A program made the translations under genes and the position numbers. From the NCBI GenBank assembly GCA_002299195.1, contig DBOA01000066.1:1-14020 (forward strand): a DNA stretch of 14,020 nucleotides. The letters are read 5' to 3'. The notes beneath the pieces are model-generated. The model made no database searches. It saw nothing but the letters and a program-made list of their open reading frames with translations, and was not told the origin of the DNA. The stretch is from Sphingomonadales bacterium UBA658. Its GTDB lineage: Bacteria; Pseudomonadota; Alphaproteobacteria; Sphingomonadales; Sphingomonadaceae. Positions 7,237-14,020 of this stretch are shown piece by piece (the stretch's first letter is position 1; each line of letters opens with the position of its first letter).

Positions 7237-7634
7237 CCCCATTCACGCGCATATTTACCGCGCAACCAGATGACATTGACGAGCTTGGCCATGTCAACAA
7301 CGCCGTCTGGGTGCGGTGGATTCAGGACATGGCGACATCGCATTGGCAGGCGGTGGCCGCGCCTGAACATATCGCCGCCTATTTCTGGGTCGTGACGCGG
7401 CACGAGATTGATTACCGCGGCAATGTCGGACCCGGGCAAAGCGTTACCGCTAACACTTGGATTGAACGCGAGCCAAAGGGTGCGCAATTTGACCGGCGTG
7501 TGGATTTTGTTGATGCCGCGGGCAAGGTCATTGTGCGGGCAAATACGACTTGGGCGATGATTGATAAAGCGACTGGCCGATTGGTACGCGTGCGGCCGGA
7601 GGTGTCCGCCCCGTTTATGGGCGTGCATCATTAG
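7233..7634 (+). CDS. Hotdog-fold acyl-CoA thioesterase (4HBT/YbgC-like)
   Basis: The protein has 133 residues if translation starts at the GTG at 7233-7235. It has the single hotdog domain typical of 4-hydroxybenzoyl-CoA/YbgC/FadM thioesterases. The motif DIDELGHVNNAVWVRW (14-29) carries the likely catalytic D16 and the usual GHVNN loop; RHEIDYRGNVGPGQSV (56-71) is the second conserved block. It should hydrolyse an acyl-CoA thioester in the cytosol; the chain type cannot be told. The frame is open upstream inside ptrB, but those codons read as a shadow, and the homologous region begins at about the GTG. GTG and the ptrB stop TGA overlap as GTGA, pointing to translational coupling. A GGGGAT site lies about 15 bases upstream, a long spacing, so the exact start is less certain than the gene. 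Confidence 0.88.
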   Translation: MTPFTRIFTAQPDDIDELGHVNNAVWVRWIQDMATSHWQAVAAPEHIAAYFWVVTRHEIDYRGNVGPGQSVTANTWIEREPKGAQFDRRVDFVDAAGKVIVRANTTWAMIDKATGRLVRVRPEVSAPFMGVHH

Positions 7635-7682
7635 GTCGCCCTGGGCATGATATGCCGGAATATCGATGGAACGATAGGCGCG

Positions 7683-7847
7683 TTAAAAATCGACCGCCAC
7701 GCCCTTCAATTCCCAATCGCCATAACGCACGGGGTCCAGTCTTTCTGCATCTGGTTCGGGTTCGCGATCAACCGCTTTCGGTACCGGCACAGGCGGGCTT
7801 TTCGACAGATAATCGGGTGCTTTGACATGTGAAGGGCGCGTGCCCAT
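7683..7847 (-). CDS. DUF1674 small protein (SDHAF4-type succinate dehydrogenase assembly factor)
   Basis: A 54-residue frame runs from the ATG at 7845-7847 to the TAA at 7683-7685. It begins MGTRPSHVKAPDYLSK, has a Pro/acid-rich middle, and ends LDPVRYGDWELKGVAVDF. The DPxRYGDWExKGxxxDF ending is the signature of DUF1674, whose mitochondrial members (SDHAF4/Sdh8) bind the FAD-loaded SdhA subunit during complex II assembly. Small alphaproteobacterial members of about this length are known to me. A perfect AAGGAG site sits about 8 bases before the ATG. It converges with the thioesterase gene (48 bases apart) and diverges from rsmB. A plus-strand frame of similar size overlaps it but has no family resemblance. 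The SDH role here is inferred from the family only, since no sdh gene is in the window. Confidence 0.9.
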   Translation of the reverse strand: MGTRPSHVKAPDYLSKSPPVPVPKAVDREPEPDAERLDPVRYGDWELKGVAVDF

Positions 7848-7984
7848 GAAGCTTCTCCTTCGAAAGCGCGTTCGGTTAATCCCTACATCGGTGCAGATGC
7901 ACCCGTTTGCAAGGTGAAGCTGCGCATGGGCCTGACATCCAACCGCTCTTCCCTTGTTTGGCGCAGACGCCTAGTGCGCTTTGC
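7848..7984. other. Divergent intergenic region upstream of rsmB, with a small palindrome
   Basis: This 137-base stretch should hold the promoters of the DUF1674 gene (minus) and rsmB (plus). A compact palindrome, GGTGCA-GA-TGCACC, lies at 7890-7903; its 2-base centre is too small for an RNA hairpin loop, so it would act, if at all, as a DNA operator. No clear -35/-10 pair was found on either strand. The rsmB frame is open back to a TTG at 7907, but that extension does not look like family sequence. Confidence 0.35.
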
Positions 7985-9253
7985 ATGACTGAAGAAATTT
8001 CCGGACTTCCGACCCGCCGCGCCGCATTGCGGTTACTTGATACCGTCATGCGCATGGGCACACCGTTGGATCAGGCAACGGCAAATGCGACCAAAGGGCT
8101 ATCGCCGCCGGACCGCGCGCTCGCCATCGCGATTGCGCAAGAAACGCTGCGCTGGTCGGTTGATCTCGACCAATTGATTGACAGCAAAACCAAACAGCCG
8201 CTGCCGGATGATGCCAAGGCACGCATGGTATTGCGGTTGGCGCTGGCGCAAATATTGCGGCTGGGCACGCCCGCCCACGCCGCGATTGCGACCGCACTGC
8301 CACTGGTTGATGGCGGACCACGGCGGCTGGTGCATGGGGTGTTGGGGTCGCTCTTGCGCGCCGAAGCCACGCTGCCCGATCTGCCGTCGTTGCCAGAGGC
8401 AGTGATGATGCGCTGGCATCCGGTATGGGGCGACGAAATGATTGCAGGCGCACAGGCCGCATTGTCAGAACCGCCACCGCTGGATCTTGCCTTGCGCGAT
8501 CCTTCTGCCACACAGGCGTGGGCAGAACGGCTCGGCGGCGTCAGCCTGATGCCCGGGCATGTCCGCCTGCCGCGCGGAACCGCCATTGAAGAACTCGATG
8601 GCTATGACGAAGGCGCATGGTGGGTGCAGGATCTCGCCGCCAGCCTGCCGGCGCGCTTGCTGGGTGATGGACAGGGCAAAAGGGCTCTCGATTTATGTGC
8701 TGCCCCCGGCGGCAAGACCATGCAGCTTTCGGCCGCGGGTTTTACCGTGACCGCGCTGGATAACAGCGCCCGGCGCATGGACCGTCTGATGGCCAATCTT
8801 GAGCGCACGCAATTAAATGCAGAACGCGTGAATGCCGACGTCATGGAATGGAAACCGGCGCAGTTATTTGATGCCATATTGCTGGATGCGCCATGCAGTG
8901 CGACGGGCACGATGCGGCGCCATCCCGATGTTTTGCAGCGCATTGATTTGAAAGCCATTAACAATCTGGCGGCGATTCAAAGCGCCATGCTGGACCGTGC
9001 GGCGCAATGGTTGAAGCCCGGCGGCACCTTGGTCTTCGCGACCTGTTCACTTGAACCGCATGAGGGCGAGGCGCAGGCAGAGGCATTTCTTGCGCGGCAG
9101 CCGGAATATACAACCTTAATGGCGACCGCGGACGAATTGCCGGCGGGCGTCGTTGCCAATGCACATGGCCATGTCCGCACCATGCCCCCAATGCTTGCCG
9201 ATCAGGGCGGCCTTGATGGATTTTTCGTGGCGCGGTTCTTGCGGGCTGGTTAA
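7985..9253 (+). CDS. rsmB: RsmB/NOP family 16S rRNA (cytosine-C5)-methyltransferase
   Basis: The 422-residue protein should methylate a cytosine in rRNA (position 967 of 16S rRNA in the E. coli enzyme) using S-adenosylmethionine. A NusB-like helical RNA-binding domain covers about 8-130, with RRAALRLLD and ALAIAIAQETLRW. The Rossmann methyltransferase domain contains motif I DLCAAPGGKT (236-245), motif IV DAPCSATGT (301-309) and motif VI ATCSLEPHEGE (352-362). Both family cysteines are present: C354, the likely nucleophile, and C304, which helps release the product. The end LDGFFVARF is usual. The ATG at 7985 was chosen because family similarity begins there; the ribosome site is poor. It heads a plus-strand run ending with purH. 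Orthology to RsmB rather than another NOP-family methyltransferase is likely from the NusB-like domain. Confidence 0.93.
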   Translation: MTEEISGLPTRRAALRLLDTVMRMGTPLDQATANATKGLSPPDRALAIAIAQETLRWSVDLDQLIDSKTKQPLPDDAKARMVLRLALAQILRLGTPAHAAIATALPLVDGGPRRLVHGVLGSLLRAEATLPDLPSLPEAVMMRWHPVWGDEMIAGAQAALSEPPPLDLALRDPSATQAWAERLGGVSLMPGHVRLPRGTAIEELDGYDEGAWWVQDLAASLPARLLGDGQGKRALDLCAAPGGKTMQLSAAGFTVTALDNSARRMDRLMANLERTQLNAERVNADVMEWKPAQLFDAILLDAPCSATGTMRRHPDVLQRIDLKAINNLAAIQSAMLDRAAQWLKPGGTLVFATCSLEPHEGEAQAEAFLARQPEYTTLMATADELPAGVVANAHGHVRTMPPMLADQGGLDGFFVARFLRAG

Positions 9254-9267
9254 GGTACAAAAAACAC

Positions 9268-9320
9268 CGAAGCCCTCAGCCGTCAGCGCGCAAGCGCTGG
9301 CGAAAAGTCGAAGGGCGGTT
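9268..9320 (-). repeat. REP-like palindromic element, copy A
   Basis: Read on the minus strand, this element has the arm GCCCTTCGAC (9307-9316), then a 26-base interior, then the arm GCTGAGGGC (9272-9280). The interior folds into its own 9-bp stem (9281-9289 with 9294-9302, one G-T pair) closed by a GCAA tetraloop. The outer ends GCCCT and AGGGC also pair, giving a nested hairpin. It lies 14 bases after the rsmB stop and could also shape the end of the rsmB message. Copy B next to it has the same arms in opposite orientation. Confidence 0.6.
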
Positions 9321-9333
9321 ATCGTTTGCAAAG

Positions 9334-9380
9334 CGCCCTTCGACGGACGCACCCGCAAAGCGGATGCTGCTCAGGGCTAC
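9334..9380 (+). repeat. REP-like palindromic element, copy B
   Basis: The element has the arm GCCCTTCGAC (9335-9344), then a 24-base interior, then the arm GCTCAGGGC (9369-9377). The interior holds a hairpin, GCACCCGC (9349-9356) against GCGGATGC (9360-9367), with one mismatch and an AAA loop. The interior sequence is unrelated to copy A although the arms are nearly identical. Copies A and B face each other, so that 9307-9317 and 9334-9344 form a perfect 11-bp inverted repeat around 16 bases. The element ends about 10 bases before the GGAGG ribosome site of the acetyltransferase gene, so it may influence that gene's translation. Confidence 0.6.
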
Positions 9381-9401
9381 GCTATGATCGGAGGGTAAGA
9401 C

Positions 9402-9932
9402 ATGACAGCGCCAACACTCACGACCGAACGCCTCTCCATCGAACCCATGACGCGTGCGCATTGGGAAGATTATGCGGCGGCGTGGGCTGACCCGCGTATG
9501 ACTGCGTTTATTGGCGGCGAGCCGCGCAGCCGCAATACAAGCTGGATGAAAATGCTTCAGGGCATCGGCATGTGGTCGCTGTTCGGCTATGGCTATTGGG
9601 CCTTTGTCGAGCGCGAGAGCGGCCGCTTTGTGGGCAATGGCGGGCTGGCGCAATTTGAACGCGGCATCAGCGATCTCGAAGGCTTTCCCGAAGCTGGCTG
9701 GGCGTTTACGCCCGATGCCTGGAGCAAGGGTTATGCGACCGAGGCGATGACCGCGATACTTGGTTGGGCAGACGCAACGAACTTGGGCGAAATCCGCTGC
9801 ATCATCGACCGTGGCAACGCAGCTTCGCATAATGTCGCAGCGAAGCTAGGCTTCACCAAATTTGCGGAGTCGCATGATGTGATCGGTGACCTGTTCGTTT
9901 ACCGCCGTGAGCCGCGCCAAAGCGCGCGATAA
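9402..9932 (+). CDS. GNAT family N-acetyltransferase (RimJ/RimL-like)
   Basis: The 176-residue protein has the fold order of the Acetyltransf_3 (RimJ/RimL) branch of GNAT enzymes. It opens with TLTTERLSIEPMTRAHWEDY. The acetyl-CoA pyrophosphate loop appears as AWSKGYATEA (106-115), corresponding to the family Q/RxxGxG/A segment, and RGNAASHNVAAKLGF (137-151) is the typical last helix. It should transfer an acetyl group from acetyl-CoA to an amine, often a protein N-terminus or small molecule; the acceptor is unknown. The ATG has a GGAGG site at 9390-9394, 7 bases away. It sits between rsmB and rpe on the same strand, just after the REP-like pair, and may be an insertion into an otherwise conserved neighbourhood. 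The gene lies 60 bases before rpe. Confidence 0.9.
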   Translation: MTAPTLTTERLSIEPMTRAHWEDYAAAWADPRMTAFIGGEPRSRNTSWMKMLQGIGMWSLFGYGYWAFVERESGRFVGNGGLAQFERGISDLEGFPEAGWAFTPDAWSKGYATEAMTAILGWADATNLGEIRCIIDRGNAASHNVAAKLGFTKFAESHDVIGDLFVYRREPRQSAR

Positions 9933-9992
9933 GCTGTGTATAACGCCGTCCGCTCGCTTGCCCATGCGCGGTCCAGCGTCTAAACGAAATAT

Positions 9993-10655
9993 ATGACTAG
10001 CCCTGTACGCATTGCCCCATCGATTTTGTCCGCTGACTTTGCCCGATTGGGAGAAGAAGTGCGGGCCATTGATGACGCCGGATGTGACTGGATCCATGTC
10101 GATGTCATGGACGGACATTTTGTCCCCAATATCACCATTGGCCCTGCTGTCGTAAAGGCGCTTCGCCCGCACAGCGCAAAGCCGTTTGATGTGCATTTGA
10201 TGATTTCGCCTGTCGACCAATATGTGCAAGATTTTGCAGAGGCCGGCGCGGATATTATTTCCTTCCATCCCGAAGCCGGGCCGCACCCGCATCGCACCGT
10301 GCAGTTGATCAAGTCGCTCGGTAAAATGGCGGGTATCGTGCTCAATCCGCACACGCCAGCCAAAATGCTGGATTATCTGATCGACGACATCGACCTTGTG
10401 CTGGTGATGAGCGTCAACCCCGGTTTTGGTGGCCAGAGCTTCATTTCAAGCCAGCTGCGCAAAATTGAAGCCATTCGCAAGATGATCGACAAAACAGGCC
10501 GCGATATCCGGTTGGAAGTTGATGGCGGCATCACAACGCAAACGGCGCCACTGGCGATTTCGGCAGGCGCGGACACGTTGGTTGCCGGAACCGCAACCTT
10601 CAAGGGTGGCGCGGGCCAATATGCGGCCAACATTCTGGCGCTGAGGGGTGAATGA
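9993..10655 (+). CDS. rpe: Ribulose-phosphate 3-epimerase
   Basis: The 220-residue TIM-barrel enzyme interconverts ribulose 5-phosphate and xylulose 5-phosphate in the pentose phosphate pathway. Conserved pieces are easy to see: IAPSILSADF (7-16), the metal and catalytic segment IHVDVMDGHFVPN (34-46, with H35, D37), DVHLM (66-70, H68), VMSVNPGFGGQ (138-148), EVDGGI (175-180, D177) and the C-terminal phosphate-binding region AGTATF (198-203). The length is standard. The start at 9993 gives the usual N-terminus but has no clear ribosome site. The stop overlaps the start of the heparinase-family gene (ATGA), so the two are translated from one message. Confidence 0.97.
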   Translation: MTSPVRIAPSILSADFARLGEEVRAIDDAGCDWIHVDVMDGHFVPNITIGPAVVKALRPHSAKPFDVHLMISPVDQYVQDFAEAGADIISFHPEAGPHPHRTVQLIKSLGKMAGIVLNPHTPAKMLDYLIDDIDLVLVMSVNPGFGGQSFISSQLRKIEAIRKMIDKTGRDIRLEVDGGITTQTAPLAISAGADTLVAGTATFKGGAGQYAANILALRGE

Positions 10656-12370
10656 CCGACGGCGATGAAGGCGACAATGGGCAACGGCAAACGGCGTTGA
10701 TCGTCAGGCCCCAAGGCGCGGGCCAAAATCTTCTCGAGCGGCTTTCTCTCGAATTTTACAAGTTAACATGGCGCACGCCGCTGCATAGCGGCAGGCTCAC
10801 GGGCAAGGTTCCCATGCGCTTGCTTGCGGTGCCGAACGATCCCCTAAAAGGCGATGCCGCGCGCGGGCAGGCGCTGCGCATGGGCAAATTCCATTATCAG
10901 GGTTTTGAACAGGCGTTCGACGGTTTGGATTATGACAACCTCGCGCTTCAGCCGTCGCTGACCGACTATATTCACCGATTTGATTGGCTGCGTGATTTGT
11001 CCGCGGCGACCAATCGCGGCGAAGGTGCGCCCGTCGCAGCGCAAATTGCCGATGCATGGTTGCTGGCCAATGGCATGAAAACGCGCGAGCCGGCATGGCG
11101 CGTCGACAATTGTGCGTGGCGCTTGATGAACATGGCTGCGGGATCGCCGTTTCTGCTCAGCAGTGCGGACCCCATTTACCGTGCGCGCGTCATAAATCAT
11201 TTCGCCCGGGTTGCGCGCCATCTCGATCAAACAGCCCCGCGTGCACAAAGCCATTTTGGCAAGACCGTGGGTTGGGCAGGCGTCGTCGCGGCATCGCTTT
11301 TGTTGCCAGAGGGCAAGGTGCGCCGCGCCGTTGGCGAGAACGGCTTGGCTGAATCGCTGCGGGCGACCATTTTCCCCGACGGCGGCGTCGTCTCGCGCTC
11401 ACCAGTTCAGCTGATGGAATTGATCGGCCTGCTCAGCCTGCTCAAGCAATGCTATGCGGCGCGCAGCGAGGTGGTGCCTATATTCCTACTCGAAGCACTC
11501 GGACGGGCCGTGCCTGCGTTGCTGGGCCTTACCCATGCCGATGGTGGCCTTGGCGCGTGGCAAGGGTCAGCGCATATGGGTGCGGAGCATATCGATGCAT
11601 TGGTGGCCGCCAGCGAAGTGCGCGCACGACCACATCGGCAGGCGCTCGATTGGGGTTATCAGCGCGTTTCTGCGGGCAAGTCCGTGCTGCTGCTTGATGC
11701 AGGTCCCCCGCCACTGGCGCGTCAGTCCGCGTCAGGCTGCGCCTCAACGCTTGCGTTTGAATTGTCGCACGGTGGGCAGCGCGTGATTGTAAACTGCGGT
11801 GGCGCGGCGCTTGTCGGTGCAACGATACCGCCTGCGTTGGCACGCGGGCTTCGGACCACGGCGGCGCATTCAACATTATGCGTGAATGACACCAACTCGA
11901 CGGCAATTCTGCCCGGCGGCCAATTGGGCAAAGGTGTTGTCGAAGTGGGGCTTGAGCGCCGCGATATTGATCAGGCGACCCGTATTGAGGCAAGCCATGA
12001 CGGTTACGTTCGCACCTTTGGCTATATTCACACGCGATTGTTGATCCTGCGTTCCGACGGCATGGATCTGCGCGGAGAAGACACTTTGCTGCCCCGGGAC
12101 AAACCTAAAGAAGGCGTGCCGGTGCATATCCGGTTCCACCTTGGGCCAGAAATCGAAATCGTCGCTTCCGACAGTCCCCAAGCGGTGTTTTTGCGGATGG
12201 CCGATGGCAGCAATTGGGCATTTATGGCTTCTGACGGTCAATTATCTGTGGATGACAGTCTCTGGGTTGACCAAAATGGCCGTCCCCACCCCACCCGCCA
12301 ACTTGTGATTACCACGGATACTGGTACAGGCGGCCTCACCATCGGCTGGCAGCTCCGCCATTTAGGATAA
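10652..12370 (+). CDS. Heparinase II/III family protein
   Basis: The 572-residue protein resembles the heparinase II/III-like proteins found next to purH and rsmB in alphaproteobacteria. An N-terminal part (about 35-300) shows helical alginate-lyase-like repeats and the segments GDAARGQALRMGKFHYQG (68-85) and TIFPDGGVVSRSPVQ. The C-terminal beta-rich Hepar_II_III domain (about 330-570) contains LAFELSHGGQRVIVNCGG and THADGGLGAW lies just before it. Known relatives are polysaccharide lyases, but the substrate of this alphaproteobacterial group is not established, and I cannot confirm the catalytic residues. There is no signal peptide: residues 1-30 are polar, so the protein appears cytosolic, unlike secreted heparinases. 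The ATG overlaps the rpe stop, with a GAGGGG site just upstream. PurH starts 4 bases after its stop. Confidence 0.85.
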   Translation: MTDGDEGDNGQRQTALIVRPQGAGQNLLERLSLEFYKLTWRTPLHSGRLTGKVPMRLLAVPNDPLKGDAARGQALRMGKFHYQGFEQAFDGLDYDNLALQPSLTDYIHRFDWLRDLSAATNRGEGAPVAAQIADAWLLANGMKTREPAWRVDNCAWRLMNMAAGSPFLLSSADPIYRARVINHFARVARHLDQTAPRAQSHFGKTVGWAGVVAASLLLPEGKVRRAVGENGLAESLRATIFPDGGVVSRSPVQLMELIGLLSLLKQCYAARSEVVPIFLLEALGRAVPALLGLTHADGGLGAWQGSAHMGAEHIDALVAASEVRARPHRQALDWGYQRVSAGKSVLLLDAGPPPLARQSASGCASTLAFELSHGGQRVIVNCGGAALVGATIPPALARGLRTTAAHSTLCVNDTNSTAILPGGQLGKGVVEVGLERRDIDQATRIEASHDGYVRTFGYIHTRLLILRSDGMDLRGEDTLLPRDKPKEGVPVHIRFHLGPEIEIVASDSPQAVFLRMADGSNWAFMASDGQLSVDDSLWVDQNGRPHPTRQLVITTDTGTGGLTIGWQLRHLG

Positions 12371-12374
12371 ATTT

Positions 12375-13964
12375 ATGCAAGACGTCGTCATTAAGCGTGC
12401 CCTATTGTCCGTTTCGGACAAGGCGGGACTGGTTGAACTTGGGCATGCTTTGGCTGCGCGCCATGTCGAACTGGTCTCCACCGGTGGTACCGCCAAGACG
12501 CTGCGTGATGCAGGGCTTCAGGTGAAGGACATTAGCGAGCTTACAGGTTTTCCCGAAATGATGGACGGCCGCGTCAAAACGCTGCATCCAAAAGTGCATG
12601 GCGGATTGCTCGCTGTACGCGACAATTCCGAACACGCCGCGTCGATGAAGGAACATGACATTGGTGCAATCGACCTTGTCGTGGTGAACCTTTACCCCTT
12701 TGCGCAAACCGTGGCCAAGGGCGCGTCACGCGATGAAATTATCGAGAATATCGACATTGGCGGGCCGTCGATGGTGCGCAGTGCCGCGAAGAACCACGCA
12801 TATGTCACGATCCTGACCGACCCATCCGATTATGATAATCTGATCGCGGAGCTGGAGGAAAGCGGCGGCAAAACAAGCTATGACTTCCGCCGTAAATGTG
12901 CCGCCAAAGCCTATTCGGCGACCGCGGCATATGACAGCATGATCAGCCAATGGTTCGCTTTTGCAGATCAGCAGCAGCTGTTCCCGGATATGCTTGCGGT
13001 GAACGGAAATCGCGAATCCGAATTGCGCTATGGCGAAAACCCGCATCAGCGCGCGGCACTGTATGTGCCCGTCGGCCCGCATGGATCGGGGATTGCCCAA
13101 GCCGAACAGGTGCAGGGCAAAGAGCTGTCCTATAACAATTATAATGACGCTGATGCGGCGCTTGAACTGGTCAGCGAGTTTCGCGACGGACCGCCTACCG
13201 TCGTCATCGTCAAGCATGCCAACCCCTGCGGTGTGGCAACGGGCGAAACCTTAATCGACGCGTACCGCGCGGCGCTCGAGTGCGACAGCGTGTCGGCATT
13301 TGGCGGCATTGTTGCGGTTAACCGCCCGCTGGATGGTGCCACTGCTGAAGCCATCACCGAAATTTTTACCGAAGTCGTTGCAGCGCCATCGGCGGATGAT
13401 GCCGCAAAGGCGGTGTTCGCAAAGAAAAAGAATCTGCGGCTTTTGCTGACGGGCGATTTGCCCGATCCAAAGCGCGGCGGCTTGTCGATTAAGCCGATCA
13501 CGGGCGGTCTTTTGGTGCAGTCGCGCGATAACGGTCATGTTGCCGACAGCGATTTCAAAGTGGTGACTAAGCGTGCACCATCGGTGCAGGAACTGGCCGA
13601 CTGCCGCTTTGCCTGGACCGTGGCCAAGCACGTCAAATCGAACGCCATTGTTTATGCCAAGGATGGCGCAACCGCGGGTATTGGCGCAGGCCAAATGAAC
13701 CGACGCGACAGCGCGCGGATTGCCGCGATTAAGGCAACCGAAGCTGCCGAAACTTATGGTTGGGCAACGCCGCGTACCGTTGGATCCGCAGTCGCCTCAG
13801 ATGCGTTTTTCCCGTTTGCAGATGGCTTGCTGGCTGCCGCTGAAGCGGGCGCAACGGCGGTCATTCAACCGGGCGGATCGATGCGGGACGACGAAGTGAT
13901 CGCCGCTGCTGATGCGGCTGGACTTGCCATGGTATTCACCGGAATGCGCCACTTCCGCCATTGA
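12375..13964 (+). CDS. purH: Bifunctional AICAR transformylase / IMP cyclohydrolase
   Basis: The 529-residue protein catalyses the last two steps of IMP synthesis: formylation of AICAR with 10-formyl-tetrahydrofolate and ring closure. The N-terminal cyclohydrolase domain (about 1-200) begins KRALLSVSDKAGL and includes STGGTA and GRVKTLHPKVHGG (65-77). The C-terminal transformylase domain (about 200-529) includes ELRYGENPHQ, the catalytic pair K280-H281 in VKHANPCG, SNAIVYAKDGATAGIGAGQMNR (422-443, written without gaps in the protein) and the characteristic end GMRHFRH. The length equals that of the E. coli enzyme. The ATG has an AGGA site 7 bases upstream, and the heparinase-family gene ends 4 bases before it. 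A strong hairpin follows the stop, so purH is probably the last gene of the run. Confidence 0.98.
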   Translation: MQDVVIKRALLSVSDKAGLVELGHALAARHVELVSTGGTAKTLRDAGLQVKDISELTGFPEMMDGRVKTLHPKVHGGLLAVRDNSEHAASMKEHDIGAIDLVVVNLYPFAQTVAKGASRDEIIENIDIGGPSMVRSAAKNHAYVTILTDPSDYDNLIAELEESGGKTSYDFRRKCAAKAYSATAAYDSMISQWFAFADQQQLFPDMLAVNGNRESELRYGENPHQRAALYVPVGPHGSGIAQAEQVQGKELSYNNYNDADAALELVSEFRDGPPTVVIVKHANPCGVATGETLIDAYRAALECDSVSAFGGIVAVNRPLDGATAEAITEIFTEVVAAPSADDAAKAVFAKKKNLRLLLTGDLPDPKRGGLSIKPITGGLLVQSRDNGHVADSDFKVVTKRAPSVQELADCRFAWTVAKHVKSNAIVYAKDGATAGIGAGQMNRRDSARIAAIKATEAAETYGWATPRTVGSAVASDAFFPFADGLLAAAEAGATAVIQPGGSMRDDEVIAAADAAGLAMVFTGMRHFRH

Positions 13965-13969
13965 TGACC

Positions 13970-14005
13970 AAGCCGCCCCCTGAACCTGTTTCAGGGGGAC
14001 GGCTT
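13970..14005 (+). terminator. Strong hairpin after purH, probable terminator
   Basis: A 15-bp stem (13970-13984 with 13990-14005) has a single bulged A at 13999 and a 5-base loop CCTGT. It starts 5 bases after the purH stop. The stem is GC-rich at its centre (CCCCC/GGGGG). The 3' side continues TTGTCGTTGTTG, which is T-rich but not a clean U-tract, so termination may be imperfect or Rho-aided. The top of the stem, CCTGAACCTGTTTCAGG, also resembles a dispersed palindrome that I recall from Sphingomonadales intergenic regions. Confidence 0.6.
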
Positions 14006-14020
14006 GTCGTTGTTGCTGCG

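Noticed and set aside
7047..7631. 194-codon minus-strand frame opposite the thioesterase
   Set aside because: The plus-strand hotdog motif DIDELGHVNN is clear, and the minus translation resembles nothing I know.
7644..7676. Two small hairpins (GGCAT/ATGCC and TATCG/CGATA) between the convergent thioesterase and DUF1674 genes
   Set aside because: The stems are only 5 bp with no T-run, too weak to call a terminator although the position would suit one.
7647..7832. 61-codon plus-strand frame
   Set aside because: It overlaps the DUF1674 gene on the other strand, which has a strong ribosome site and a family signature; the plus frame has neither.

Overview
The window looks like chromosomal housekeeping DNA from an alphaproteobacterium, most likely a member of the Sphingomonadales (Sphingopyxis/Sphingorhabdus-like). 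The clues are moderately high GC content (estimated by eye), a DUF1134 (EipA-type) envelope protein, a DUF1674 (SDHAF4-type) small protein, and the gene order rsmB - (acetyltransferase) - rpe - heparinase II/III - purH, which I recall from that group. Assignment below order level is not possible from this sequence alone. No phage, IS element, integrase, CRISPR array or toxin-antitoxin module is visible.

Layout. Positions 1-693 (+) carry the last codons of ribD followed by ribE (riboflavin synthase). A DUF1134 exported protein converges on ribE (690-1436, -), and the two stop codons share one TTAA. A tRNA-Ser(GCT) lies at 1634-1726 (+) behind a plausible sigma70-type promoter. A minus-strand cluster follows, in transcription order: an aminopeptidase P family enzyme (start 5025), a YghU-type glutathione transferase (start 3185) and a VOC/glyoxalase-fold protein (start 2239). 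Divergent from it, across only 54 bp, is an oligopeptidase B-type S9 serine peptidase with a signal peptide (5080-7236, +). It is coupled through a GTGA overlap to a hotdog-fold acyl-CoA thioesterase (7233-7634). A 54-residue DUF1674 protein lies on the minus strand at 7683-7847. From 7985 to the end, all on +, run rsmB, a RimJ/RimL-like acetyltransferase, rpe, a heparinase II/III family protein (ATGA overlap with rpe) and purH, closed by a strong hairpin at 13970-14005.

How the genes fit together. The window mixes cofactor and nucleotide synthesis (ribDE, purH), pentose phosphate interconversion (rpe), rRNA maturation (rsmB), peptide breakdown (two divergent peptidases), thiol/detoxification functions (YghU, VOC), thioester hydrolysis, and probable succinate dehydrogenase flavoprotein assembly (DUF1674). 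The DUF1674 protein and riboflavin synthase both bear on flavin biology but are far apart and not in one operon.

The most unusual structure is non-coding: two inverted palindromic elements between rsmB and the acetyltransferase gene (9268-9380) that share outer arms but have different inner hairpins, resembling a REP doublet. I found no convincing new multi-gene system; the remaining findings concern local gene architecture.
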